Assembly: GCA_937958475.1 (NCBI GenBank)
Contig: CALFXR010000066.1
Location: forward strand, 1-64,000
Direction: 5' to 3'
DNA: 64,000 nt
DNA from: an uncultured Mesorhizobium sp.
GTDB lineage: Bacteria > Pseudomonadota > Alphaproteobacteria > Rhizobiales > Rhizobiaceae
This document shows positions 55,601 through 63,542 of this stretch, one piece after another. The notes under the pieces are model-generated. The model saw nothing but the letters and a program-made list of their open reading frames with translations. It searched no databases and was not told where the DNA came from. Position numbers and translations under genes: made by a program. How positions within the stretch are numbered: the first letter of the stretch is position 1; every line of letters starts with the position of its first letter.

Positions 55601-55794
55601 TCGAGATAGAACTCCGGGCCTTCCGCCGGCTCTTCGGCCCGGGCGCCCGCGAGCCCGGCGCCGAGCAGCATCAGCAGGACGCAGAGAGTGAGCGCGAAAG
55701 GGCGCCACCGGCCGCGGTCGTGTGTCGCCGCGAAGCGTTCCGCGGCATTCGACATGGCCCGCCCCGACGGAGCAGCCCTCTTCCGACCGCTCAC
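52687..55794 (-). CDS. WD40-repeat protein with C-terminal caspase (C14) domain
   Basis: A 1035-residue protein. An N-terminal hydrophobic segment (FALTLCVLLMLLGAGLAGA, about 33-51) targets it to the membrane or periplasm. Residues about 60-600 form at least seven WD40-like blades, with GHIGEGNEGKIFAVAVSP, AFTPDGALLVSASDDKTIRVWD, GSADQTLRLWNLETHE among them. From 771 the caspase-fold domain follows: catalytic His884 (VFVAGHGIN) and Cys936 (LLDTCHAAN). GTG at 55794 with AAGGG upstream was kept as start, an ATG 13 codons later is possible. It overlaps the MEMO-CapA gene downstream. Confidence 0.88.
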   Translation of the reverse strand: MSGRKRAAPSGRAMSNAAERFAATHDRGRWRPFALTLCVLLMLLGAGLAGARAEEPAEGPEFYLDLDTGGHRAFIKDVAFTPDGALLVSASDDKTIRVWDWRQQVSIRTIRGHIGEGNEGKIFAVAVSPDGETIAAGGYFGPGLGDRPPYGDVRLFDLGTGRLKATLKGPQYAVYDVAFSPDGSRLAAAGQDGFVFIWRRGEDGSWVAETTLDGDSWHIQGIAWAAGGARLAAVTTDNGIRLWDTGSGAEIEMDDAEALRDVRIMALAASPDGNRFAIGTESGAIEIRDAATGALISALDGLDFYIGSLAFAAGGKLLAASCGYRCADRNRTVVFDVENGARTMEYRGHDGTVFASAADKDGLHLVTAGGTRHAIHVWDPLTGERQAEMVGLGQPVTAVGIDQAGAAIAWGNANPCPERVACPEVQGALETMLLLPLPDRFFESPQGAGAGPYNRAVHAEGAWSLAAAAGGADELANAILEISNGGKVVQSIENDATNGYLHAAFTLLPGGLDVVTGGNDGTLIQYSTATGDISGEFRDGHTGEINAIATATGRKLMVTGSADQTLRLWNLETHELIVSMFFAGKEFVIWMPQGYYYSSDEGDKMIGWHVNQGLDKEARFVRAGQLKRYLWSPEMVRRAIILGSAKKAVTEMRPGVDNELRRLLERRPPEFDIRIAEDQSGVREGFVAVEVVGAEEAGADVAEFAILSNSRNVGNSASRSVSGDGKRTVIEVPVEDGENRISVTGVNEFGYLTERSVVALAKTRKEEVRKGKLYLIAIGVEKYPLLPTDCNGRSCDLRYPVDDAAELVRVIAERSGPLYSGMETLVLVNRDALDESPDNEQALGSVVRLDDILEPDSDTISDEIEDFLDKPGPDDTTIVFVAGHGINVDEDYYFIPSDGRKQDPDKWKRSSLVDWSDIQKAVERAEGVRFMLLDTCHAANSFNPRLEKDAADARIVVFSATAANSTAAELPELGHGVFTYSVLEGLRGAANSSGDGIRLLGLADYIYREVIRLTGSKQKPFYFISNMENILLARP

Positions 55795-55796
55795 GC

Positions 55797-56501
55797 TCAG
55801 GTTCCCTTCAGGTATTCCTCGATCGGCCGGGCATAGGTGCTCGCGCCGGCCTTGCGTTGCCTTGCGATATAGCCGGCAAAGTACTGCCAGAACGATGCGG
55901 CGTAGTCGCGGAAATAGGCGTCCGCGATCCGCTGCGAGCAGATGCCACCCTCGACGCAGAACGACACGCGGTTGAGGAAATAGACGACGCGGTCGAACTG
56001 GTCGGTGAACTCGGCGAGCGGCATCGTGCCGCCGCTCGCCGTCATCGCCTCGATGCCGATGCGATCATAGTAGACCGCGAGTTCCTTTTCCGACGGATTG
56101 GCGCCGATCAGGCTCGCATATTTCTCGTTCAGCGCGGAAAGCCGCTGCTTCACCGCGCTCTGGGCATTCTGGTACTCGGCCTTCTCCCAAAGCTCGACGA
56201 GTTCGAGCGAGCGCTGCACGCGCGCCTGCTCGCGCGCGGCGAGGAACTGGTAGATCGTGAAGACCGCGCCGAGCACGATGGTGAAGCGGACGAGGAGACC
56301 GCTCCAGGCATAGAGCCACATGCGCCAGTCGCGTTCCGTGAAGGGATTGGATTCCTTCTTGATTTCGTGGTTGCTCGGCCAGGGCAGACCCTCGGTCGTC
56401 TCCGGAAGCTGGGTCTTCTTCTTCGCCGGTGGCACCCCGACGGCAGCGCTCGGCGGCGCGGCCGCGGCGGCTGGCGTGGCGGGACGCGCGGGCTTCTTCA
56501 T
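55797..56501 (-). CDS. Single-pass membrane protein of the caspase gene cluster
   Basis: A 234-residue protein: a Pro/Ala-rich N-terminus (about 1-45), one membrane helix (about 70-92, LLVRFTIVLGAVFTIYQFLAA), then a charged soluble domain with two cysteines (FCVEGGICSQR). No family recognised. The ATG at 56501 overlaps the stop of the upstream Cys-rich protein (ATGA), and its stop lies two bases from the WD40-caspase start, so it is cotranscribed and probably co-functional. Confidence 0.7.
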   Translation of the reverse strand: MKKPARPATPAAAAAPPSAAVGVPPAKKKTQLPETTEGLPWPSNHEIKKESNPFTERDWRMWLYAWSGLLVRFTIVLGAVFTIYQFLAAREQARVQRSLELVELWEKAEYQNAQSAVKQRLSALNEKYASLIGANPSEKELAVYYDRIGIEAMTASGGTMPLAEFTDQFDRVVYFLNRVSFCVEGGICSQRIADAYFRDYAASFWQYFAGYIARQRKAGASTYARPIEEYLKGT

Positions 56502-56860
56502 TGGCAGCTTTCCAGGTCGATCTTGGCGGAAGGATCGAGCACGAGGCCCGGCTCCTCGAGCTTGCGCTTGAGGCAGGCGAGCTGTGCCGGGGAAACCATG
56601 AACTGCAGGTTCGGCTCCTCGACCGTGACGCCGGGCGGCGGCAGTGCCTCGACCACGCCGCGCGATTCGGGACATTCGGAAAGATCGACGACGATCGCGC
56701 CGTTGCCGGCGTTCTCGAGCTCCTGGTACTTCGCCAGGAAACAGGCGGCCAGGTCGGAATTGGTGACGATCACCTTGTCGCACAGGCCGCAGCTCTGCTG
56801 CGCCGCCGCTGCCGTCGCCATCAGGAACGCTGATGCGACGGCCAGGGATGCCGCCTTCAT
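56498..56860 (-). CDS. Small exported cysteine-rich protein of the caspase gene cluster
   Basis: A 120-residue protein with a signal peptide (MKAASLAVASAFLMATAAAAQQ). The mature part contains six cysteines (SCGLCDK, LAACFLA, LSECPES, LACLKRK, ESCQ), enough for three disulfides in the periplasm, and one CxxC. No known family was recognised. An ATG seven codons earlier (56881) is possible but has no ribosome-binding site; 56860 has GAGGG. It is the second gene of the cluster after a 128-base gap. Confidence 0.65.
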   Translation of the reverse strand: MKAASLAVASAFLMATAAAAQQSCGLCDKVIVTNSDLAACFLAKYQELENAGNGAIVVDLSECPESRGVVEALPPPGVTVEEPNLQFMVSPAQLACLKRKLEEPGLVLDPSAKIDLESCQ

Positions 56861-56988
56861 TCGCGCAGCCCTCGGTCTCATGCTCTTCACTGTATTACCC
56901 CACAGCCCTGTTGTCCCGGCACGCCGGTGCCGGCCGGAACGGGAACGATAATGCACGCCGCCGGCGCGGCGCGCCAGATCGGTCGAGG

Positions 56989-59190
56989 TCAGCTCTGCCG
57001 CGGAACGGTCTCCATCGGGAAGATCAGAACGCCGCCCTTCGGCCCGCCCTTGTCGCCGAGCTTCATCGCCGAGCGGGTGGCGGGCGCCATGCCGATGTCG
57101 TCGAGCATGTTCCAGAAGCCGGTCTCGCCCCCGGCCGAACGCGTCGCCGGCGGCACGCCGCCCTGCTCGAGGAACTTCAGGTCCTCGATCTCGGAGAGCG
57201 GCGGCGCCTCGGTCAGCACCGCGATCATCCGTTCCATGCCGTAGCTCGAATCGGTGAAGGCGAGCAGGCCCTCTTCCACCGTCGCGCCGGCGACCAGGCG
57301 CTGTGCGTCGATGTGCGTGATCGAGTAGTCCGACCCGACATAGAGGACGTTGATGTCGACCAGCTTCGTCGACAGGTTCTGGGCCTTGACGTGCACCTCG
57401 TCGCCGGGGCTGACGATCGGCACGTTGGCGGGCACGAGCGGCTCGAACGTGTCGGTGTCCATGCGCCGGATGCGGAACTCGACGCTGACCTGGTCCGGCT
57501 TGTAGTCGTTGGCCGCGGCGAGACGCGACAGCGCCGTCGCCCGGTAGATCGTCGTCAGGTTGGCCGCGGCGGCGTCCTTCAGCTTGGCCGGGTTGGCGGT
57601 GTCGATCGCCACCAGCGGAGGCCGGGCGCCGTTGCGGACCGTCAGTTCGCCCGACGGCGGCAGGAAGAACAGCGCCGGCGTATCGGCCACGCCCGCGCCC
57701 GCGCTGGGCAGGGCGCTCTCGCGCAAGACGGCGAAGCGCAAGTCGGCCTCCTGGCCCGGCTCGACGAGCTGCATGGCGAAACGCTTGTCGGCCTGCGCCT
57801 CCAGCTCGGACAGCATCGTGTTGACCAGCGCCACCTCCGCGTCGAGGCCGTCTGACGGCGCCGGGCGGGCGACGACCAGCCTGTAGTCGATGGCGAGTTC
57901 GGCGAGCCGCACATACGCGTTGGCCGGCAGCGCGGCGAGCGCCACGGCCGGCTTGCTGTCGAACGCGACGGGCTTCACAGTGCTGGTGAGGTTCTTCGCC
58001 GTGACGACCTCGACGAAGCCGATTGTCTCGGCCAGTTCCGAGGTGGGGGAGGGCAGGATCGCCAGCTTCGTGCCGGGTGTCAGGCGGTGCAGACGACCGG
58101 CCTCGATGCTGGCGGCATTGTCCTTCACGTCGAGCTTCCACTGCATCACCGTGTCGAGCTTCTCCGACGCGAACACGCGAGCGTCGAGTTCGCCTTCGAA
58201 CAGTGGCGTCGGCCGCTGCCGGGAATCCGCCGCATATTGCTGCAGCACGGCATGACCGAGCTGGCGGTAGGTGATGTTGGGGTTCTCGGCGAGCTTGGAG
58301 AAAATCGTGTAGGTGAACAGCCCGTACTTGACCGCGTCCTCCGCGCCCTTGGGCAACGGCATCTCCGGCGTCGTCTCGATGGTCTGCGCGGCATAGAAGG
58401 CGACCAGCCCGCCCTTGGCGATCGACTGGCCGCCGCTCGGCGCGGTTTCCAGATTGAAGGCGGTGGTCCGTTCCTGTTCGGCGCCGACCCCGCGGGTGCC
58501 GCCGGCCGTCTCCGCCGCCATCATCTCGGAATCGGGAATGCCGAGATCCTGGTGCTCGACCTTGCGCTCGGCGACCATGTCGTCGCCGACCGGGGCCGCG
58601 CGGGTCGCCGTGCCGGAGTGGCAGCAGTCGAAGATCGTCCAGACGAAGGCGCCCTTGGCGCGGATGGCGTCCAGCGCCGCGCCGATGTCGTCGTCGACCA
58701 GCGCGTTGGGCACGCCCTTCTCGCGGTTCTCCCACCTGCCGGTGTCGGCAGGAAGGAAGATCTCGTCGAGACCGTCGCTCTCGTCTCCGGCCTTCATCTG
58801 CGGCTGCTGGGCGCCGTGGCCGGACAGGTGCAGGTAGACGAAGTCGTCGCGCTTCAGGTCCGGATTGTCGGCGATCGCCTTCAGCGCGGCGACGATATTG
58901 GCGTGCGTCGGCGAGCCGGCCGCGCCGTCGACACCGTCGGCGAGCAGAGTGACGTTCTCCGGCTTGAACGGCACCGGCGCCGACTTGATCAAATAGTCGC
59001 GCACCAGCACCGCGTCGTGGTTGGGGCCGACCAGCGAAACCTTCGGCGGCAGGTTCGGATAGGCCGTGCAGGCGATCAGCAGCGCGTGGTAGGTGCGGTC
59101 CGCCGCGGCAGCCGGAAACGCGCGCAACGCGCCCGCTGCGCCCAGCGCCGTCGCACCGAGCAGCACGACGCGTCTGTTCATGGTCAGCAT
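56989..59190 (-). CDS. Exported metacaspase-like protease with DUF4384-like C-terminus
   Basis: A 733-residue protein with a twin-arginine-type signal (MNRRVVLLGATALGAAGA, cleavage near AAAADR). The peptidase C14 domain (about 33-290) has catalytic His125 (LHLSGHGAQ) and Cys190 (TIFDCCHSGTATR). The remainder is a long extension with a DUF4384-like segment (about 530-650, DEVHVKAQNLS...VLYVGSDYSITHI). The ATG at 59190 with GGGAGA upstream was chosen over one three codons later. As the first gene of the cluster, it likely works with the WD40-caspase on envelope substrates; caspases of this type are often activated by Ca2+ or proximity. Confidence 0.88.
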   Translation of the reverse strand: MLTMNRRVVLLGATALGAAGALRAFPAAAADRTYHALLIACTAYPNLPPKVSLVGPNHDAVLVRDYLIKSAPVPFKPENVTLLADGVDGAAGSPTHANIVAALKAIADNPDLKRDDFVYLHLSGHGAQQPQMKAGDESDGLDEIFLPADTGRWENREKGVPNALVDDDIGAALDAIRAKGAFVWTIFDCCHSGTATRAAPVGDDMVAERKVEHQDLGIPDSEMMAAETAGGTRGVGAEQERTTAFNLETAPSGGQSIAKGGLVAFYAAQTIETTPEMPLPKGAEDAVKYGLFTYTIFSKLAENPNITYRQLGHAVLQQYAADSRQRPTPLFEGELDARVFASEKLDTVMQWKLDVKDNAASIEAGRLHRLTPGTKLAILPSPTSELAETIGFVEVVTAKNLTSTVKPVAFDSKPAVALAALPANAYVRLAELAIDYRLVVARPAPSDGLDAEVALVNTMLSELEAQADKRFAMQLVEPGQEADLRFAVLRESALPSAGAGVADTPALFFLPPSGELTVRNGARPPLVAIDTANPAKLKDAAAANLTTIYRATALSRLAAANDYKPDQVSVEFRIRRMDTDTFEPLVPANVPIVSPGDEVHVKAQNLSTKLVDINVLYVGSDYSITHIDAQRLVAGATVEEGLLAFTDSSYGMERMIAVLTEAPPLSEIEDLKFLEQGGVPPATRSAGGETGFWNMLDDIGMAPATRSAMKLGDKGGPKGGVLIFPMETVPRQS

Positions 59191-59558
59191 GTCAATTCTC
59201 CCAAGCCCGTTCGTCTTTCCCGTAGGTCATCTGTTTCATCGCACAATAGGGCAGTATTTTGAATGCGCGCGTCGAGTTCAACCCTGATCCGGGAGAACGG
59301 CGGCCGATCAGCAGAAAGTGAAAATTCCCTACTGGAATCATAAGGATGAAAAGTGGCACCGGATTTCCCCGGGAATGCTTCGCAAAACCGGGCGGCAGCC
59401 GGATGAACAGGCGGTTCACCGGCCGTTCAGCCCAGTGTGTCCGGATCGCCATAATTGGCTCTGCGCCCCGGTGTGATCGCGCCGCCTGAATCCCTATCTG
59501 ATGACAAGGCCGCCGCGCCGTGCCAAATCTGCTGCTGCGGGCGGGGAGCGTTGACGCC
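59191..59558. other. Divergent intergenic region between the caspase cluster and zur
   Basis: A 368-bp stretch without a plausible gene. It holds promoter sequences for both the caspase cluster (leftward) and zur (rightward), and is A/T-richer than flanks at about 59230-59270 and 59310-59350. I looked for a palindromic Zur box such as GATATGTTATAACATATC and found none. Confidence 0.5.
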
Positions 59559-59975
59559 ATGGTAGCCAGGTCGGAACTCACCAAGAACCAGTTGAAGGTG
59601 CTGGAGAAGCTGGAAGCGGCGACCGGGCCGCTCAGCGCCTACACGCTGCTCGACCAGTTGCGCGAATTCGGCTTCCGCGCGCCGCTCCAGGTCTATCGCG
59701 CCCTCGACACCTTGATCAAAGCCGGCTTCGTCCACCGCCTGGAGAGCCTGAACGCCTTCGTCGCCTGCTCCGGCGCCCATGACCACGGCCACGGCCATCC
59801 GCACCGCATGACCGCCTTCGCCATCTGCGACCAGTGCGGCCAGGTCGCCGAGTTCTCCGACCCGCTCGTCGGCGAACGGCTCGACGCCTGGGTCGCCTCG
59901 ACCGGCTTCGTCACCAAGAAGGCCGTGCTCGAGTTCCGCGGAACCTGCGCCAAGTGCGCGGCCGCGGCCGGCTGA
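59559..59975 (+). CDS. zur: Fur-family regulator, Zur type
   Basis: A 138-residue metal-dependent repressor. The winged helix covers about 1-70 (SAYTLLDQLREFGFRAPLQVYRALDTLIKAGFVHRLES). A His-rich stretch HDHGHGHPH (74-82) and two CxxC pairs, Cys90/Cys93 and Cys130/Cys133, match zinc-binding Zur proteins. It would repress zinc uptake genes when zinc is sufficient. The ATG at 59559 (MVARSELTKNQ) is used. It converges with the next gene, with one base between the stops. Confidence 0.88.
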   Translation: MVARSELTKNQLKVLEKLEAATGPLSAYTLLDQLREFGFRAPLQVYRALDTLIKAGFVHRLESLNAFVACSGAHDHGHGHPHRMTAFAICDQCGQVAEFSDPLVGERLDAWVASTGFVTKKAVLEFRGTCAKCAAAAG

Positions 59976-59976
59976 G

Positions 59977-60450
59977 TCATTCAGTTGCCAAACCGTATTC
60001 GTCCAACCGCGATCTGGCTGCTTCTACGACTCTCTCGTCGAACTCTTTAGCGTACTTAATCACGAGTGCTTCTGCGGACATGTCGTGCATGCCGAACTCT
60101 ATCAGATATAGAAAACCGGCCGAAGGCTGCGGGGCATTGACAAGATCGGTGATTGTTTGCCGGACACCGACGCGTTCCAGTTTTGGACGAGTTCGGCCAA
60201 GCCGAACTGTCTTTCCTCGTTGTTCGGAGAGTGCAACCTCCAAAGCGACAATCACGGACCGGAACTCTCGGTCGAGGGGGTCGGAGACGTCAAATCCCTC
60301 TGTTTGACAGAAACGCCGGAACGCGGCCTCATAAACTTCCGGCAATTCGTACCGTTTCGCGCTATCCATCCAATTGCGAAGTTTCTTCCGATCGGTTTCG
60401 GAGCTGATAAGGGCCTTTGCTTTGGCCGGGTCGATCTTGATACCGGCCAT
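59977..60450 (-). CDS. Orphan hypothetical protein of lower GC
   Basis: A 157-residue protein with no recognised domain. It is hydrophilic and largely helical (AKAKALISSETDRKKLRNWMDSAKR, ALVIKYAKEFDERVVEAARSRLDEYG), without signal or membrane segments. The base composition is visibly lower in GC than neighbouring genes and codon choice includes A- and T-ending codons that the neighbours avoid. It is wedged between the zur stop and the polA stop with one-base gaps, so it is probably a laterally acquired gene. Confidence 0.6.
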   Translation of the reverse strand: MAGIKIDPAKAKALISSETDRKKLRNWMDSAKRYELPEVYEAAFRRFCQTEGFDVSDPLDREFRSVIVALEVALSEQRGKTVRLGRTRPKLERVGVRQTITDLVNAPQPSAGFLYLIEFGMHDMSAEALVIKYAKEFDERVVEAARSRLDEYGLATE

Positions 60451-63400
60451 CAGTGCGCCTCGTCCCAGTTGTCGGCGGCGCGTGCGTCGACCTTGAGCGG
60501 CACCGACATCGCCACCGCCGGCATCGCCGCGTTCTCCATCACGTGCTGCACCACCGGCAGCGTCCGAGCGACCTCGTTCTCGACCGTCTCGAAGATCAGC
60601 TCGTCGTGGACCTGGAGCAGCATGCGCGCCGATAAGCCTTCAGCGGCGAGCGCCGGCTCCATGCGCACCATGGCGCGGCGGATGATGTCGGCTGCCGTGC
60701 CCTGCAGCCGCGCGTTGATCGCGGCGCGCTCGTTGAATGCGCGCACCGACGGGTTCGACGAACGGATCTCCGGATAGTGCGCGCGGCGGCCGAAGATGGT
60801 CTCGACATAGCCGTTCTCGCGCGCGAACGCCTTGGTCGCGTCCATGTAGTCGCGGATGCCCGGGAAGCGCTCGAAATAGCGCTTGATGTATTCGCCCGCC
60901 TCCTCGCGCGGGATCGACAGCTGGTTGGCCAGGCCGAAGGCCGAGATGCCGTAGATGATGCCGAAATTGATCGCCTTGGCGCGGCGGCGGATTTCCGACG
61001 GCATGCCCGCGACCGGCACGCCGAACATTTCCGACGCCGTCAGCGCGTGGATGTCGACGCCGTCGGCGAAAGCCTGCTTGAGCTGCGGGATGTCGGCGAC
61101 GTGGGCGAGCACGCGCAGCTCGATCTGGCTGTAGTCGGCCGAGACCAGTCTGTGGCCCTTCTCGGCGATGAAGGCCGTGCGGATCTTGCGCCCTTCCGCA
61201 GTGCGCACCGGGATGTTCTGCAGGTTCGGCTCCGACGACGACAGCCGTCCCGTCGTCGTCGAGGCCAGTGCGTAGGAGGTATGCACCCGCTTCGTCTCGG
61301 GATGAATGTAGCCGGGCAGCGCGTCGGTGTAGGTCGACTTCAGCTTGGTCAGCTGGCGCCAGTCGACGATCTTGCGCGGCAGTTCGTGGCCTTCGGCGGC
61401 GAGGTCCTCGAGCAGCTGCGCCGAGGTCGACCACTGGCCGGTCTTGGTCTTCGATCCGCCAGGCAGGCCCATCCTGCCGAACAGGATGTCGCCGAGCTGC
61501 TTCGGCGAGCCGATGTTGATGCGTTCGCCGATCAGCGTGTAGATCTCGTCCTCGATCCGCGCCGCGCCCTGGGCGAGCTCGCCCGACAGGCGCGACAGGA
61601 TCTGCCGGTCGACCGAGATGCCGCGCTGTTCCATGCGCGCGAGCACGGGCACCAGCGGCCGCTCCAGCCTTTCGTAGACCGACACCAGCCCCTTCGCAGC
61701 CAGCCGCGGCTTCAGCACCTGCCACAGCCTCAGCGTCACGTCGGCGTCCTCGGCCGCATAGCAGGTTGCGCGGTCGAGTTCGACGAAGTCGAAGGTGGTC
61801 GCCGCCTTGCCCGAGCCGGCGACGTCCTTGAAGTGGATCGTCTTGTGGCCGAGCCACTTCTCCGCCAGCCAGTCCATGCCGTGCCCGCCCGGATTGCCGG
61901 CGTCGAGCACGTAGGAGATCAGCATCGTGTCGTCATAGGGCGCGACATCGACGCCGTGGCGGTTCATCACGACGAGGTCGTATTTCAGGTTCTGCGCGAT
62001 CTTCAGCACGGCCTTGTGCTCGAGCAGCGGCTTCAGCACGGCGAGCGCCTCGCGGATCGGGATCTGGCCCTCGACCAGGCCGCCGCCGAGCAGGTCGCCG
62101 CGGCCGCTCTTGTGGTTGAACGGCACGTAGGCGGCGCGGCCGGGCCGGATCGCCAGCGACACGCCGCAAAGCTCGGCCTGCATCGGGTCTAGCGAGGTGG
62201 TCTCGGTGTCGAAGGCGACGACGCCCTCCTCGATCGCTTCGGCGACCCAGGCCTTCAGCGTCGGCAGGTCGCGGATGCAGTGATAGGCGTTGACGTCGAT
62301 TTTCGCCGCCACGGCCGCCTCGGCACGCCGCGCGGCAAGTGCTGCAGGACTGTCCGGTCTGGCGACACCGCCCCGCTGCCCCTCACCCTTACCCTCTCCC
62401 CGTAACGACGGGGAGAGGGGGGCGCCGGCGTCCGTGCCTCCTCCTTCTCCCCGTTCTTCACGGGGAGAAGGTCCGGCAGGGGATGAGGGGCTGCTCGCCA
62501 AATCTCCCGTGCCGACGTCCGGCCCGTGCGCGGCGTCGCCGGACTCGACCACGACATGTGCCGGCTCGACATCGGCCACGTCGACGCCTGAAGCCTCGGC
62601 CACGCGCCGCGTCAGCGTCGAGAACTCCATCGCCTTGAGGAACGCGATAAGCTTCGGCCCGTTCGGCGGCCTGAGCTCGAACTCGTCGAGGCCCTCGGCC
62701 ACCGGCACGTCGTTCTTCAGCGTCACCAGCTCGCGCGAGATGCGCGCCTTGTCGGCATTGTCGATGATCGACTGCCGCCGCTTGTCCTGCTTGATCTCGG
62801 TGGCGCGGGCGAGCAGCGTGTCGAGGTCACCGAACTGCTCGAGCAGCAGCGCCGCCGTCTTCGGCCCGATGCCCGGCACGCCCGGCACGTTGTCGACCGA
62901 ATCGCCCGTCAGCGCCTGCAGGTCGATCATCTTCTCCGGCGGCACGCCCCACTTCTCGACGACCTCCGGGACGTTGATCTCGCGATCCTTCATCGGGTCG
63001 TACATGCGCACCGTCGGCCCGACGAGCTGCATCAGGTCCTTGTCGGAGGAGACGATGGTGGTGTCGCCGCCGGCCTCGCGGGCAAGCCGCGCGTAGGTGG
63101 CGATCAAATCGTCGGCCTCGAAGCCTTCCATCTCGATGCAGGGCAGGTCGAAGGCCCGCGTCGCCTGGCGGATCAGGCCGAACTGCGGGATCAGGTCCTC
63201 CGGCGGCGGCGCGCGGTTGGCCTTGTATTCGGGATAGAGCGTGTTGCGGAACGTCTTCGCCGAATAGTCGAAGATGACGGCGAAATGCGTCGGCGTGATG
63301 CCGACGTCGGTGTCGCGCGCGTCGCGGATCAGCTTCCACACCATGTTGCAGAAGCCGAGCACCGCGCTGGTCGGCAGACCGTCGGACTTGCGGTTCAGCG

Positions 63401-63473
63401 GCGGCAACGCGTGGTAGGCGCGGAAGATGTAGCCGGAGCCGTCGACGAGGAAGAGGTGATCGCCCTTTTTCAT
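60450..63473 (-). CDS. polA: DNA polymerase I with in-frame repeat insertion
   Basis: A 1007-residue polymerase for primer removal and repair synthesis. The 5'-nuclease domain is about 1-290 (LFLVDGSGYIFRAYHALP, FEADDLIATYARLA). The 3'-5' exonuclease-like domain is about 390-590 with Asp422/Glu424 (FDTETTS). The polymerase domain is about 600-1007: Asp780 in SADYSQIELR, the O helix RRAKAINFGIIYG (830-842) and VHDELIFE with His956-Glu958. Between domains, residues about 328-366 are translated palindromic DNA (Ser/Pro/Gly/Glu-rich). The ATG at 63473 is the only reasonable start. Confidence 0.97.
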   Translation of the reverse strand: MKKGDHLFLVDGSGYIFRAYHALPPLNRKSDGLPTSAVLGFCNMVWKLIRDARDTDVGITPTHFAVIFDYSAKTFRNTLYPEYKANRAPPPEDLIPQFGLIRQATRAFDLPCIEMEGFEADDLIATYARLAREAGGDTTIVSSDKDLMQLVGPTVRMYDPMKDREINVPEVVEKWGVPPEKMIDLQALTGDSVDNVPGVPGIGPKTAALLLEQFGDLDTLLARATEIKQDKRRQSIIDNADKARISRELVTLKNDVPVAEGLDEFELRPPNGPKLIAFLKAMEFSTLTRRVAEASGVDVADVEPAHVVVESGDAAHGPDVGTGDLASSPSSPAGPSPREERGEGGGTDAGAPLSPSLRGEGKGEGQRGGVARPDSPAALAARRAEAAVAAKIDVNAYHCIRDLPTLKAWVAEAIEEGVVAFDTETTSLDPMQAELCGVSLAIRPGRAAYVPFNHKSGRGDLLGGGLVEGQIPIREALAVLKPLLEHKAVLKIAQNLKYDLVVMNRHGVDVAPYDDTMLISYVLDAGNPGGHGMDWLAEKWLGHKTIHFKDVAGSGKAATTFDFVELDRATCYAAEDADVTLRLWQVLKPRLAAKGLVSVYERLERPLVPVLARMEQRGISVDRQILSRLSGELAQGAARIEDEIYTLIGERINIGSPKQLGDILFGRMGLPGGSKTKTGQWSTSAQLLEDLAAEGHELPRKIVDWRQLTKLKSTYTDALPGYIHPETKRVHTSYALASTTTGRLSSSEPNLQNIPVRTAEGRKIRTAFIAEKGHRLVSADYSQIELRVLAHVADIPQLKQAFADGVDIHALTASEMFGVPVAGMPSEIRRRAKAINFGIIYGISAFGLANQLSIPREEAGEYIKRYFERFPGIRDYMDATKAFARENGYVETIFGRRAHYPEIRSSNPSVRAFNERAAINARLQGTAADIIRRAMVRMEPALAAEGLSARMLLQVHDELIFETVENEVARTLPVVQHVMENAAMPAVAMSVPLKVDARAADNWDEAH
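62378..62491. repeat. Palindromic (RIME/RPE-like) element inserted in polA
   Basis: A 114-bp element with outer inverted ends GCCCCTCACCC (62378-62388) and GGGATGAGGGGC (62480-62491) and two internal hairpins: CCTCTCCCCGT/ACGGGGAGAGG (62393-62403 with 62408-62418) and CCTTCTCCCCGT/ACGGGGAGAAGG (62443-62454 with 62460-62471). Such elements are widespread small mobile repeats of alphaproteobacterial genomes. At 38 codons it keeps the polA frame open. Confidence 0.9.
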
Positions 63474-63542
63474 GGCCGAAGGGATAGCGCCTGACGTGCG
63501 ATCGGTCCATGCTTCTTGGACAGGCTGCTGTCATATCGGAAC

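Noticed and set aside
53968..55836. A 622-codon plus-strand open frame opposite the WD40 region
   Set aside because: Shadow of the WD40 repeats; repeats in it arise from the periodic blades of the sense protein.
59191..59558. A Zur or Fur box controlling zur or the caspase cluster
   Set aside because: No palindrome of the expected 18-base type could be seen by eye.
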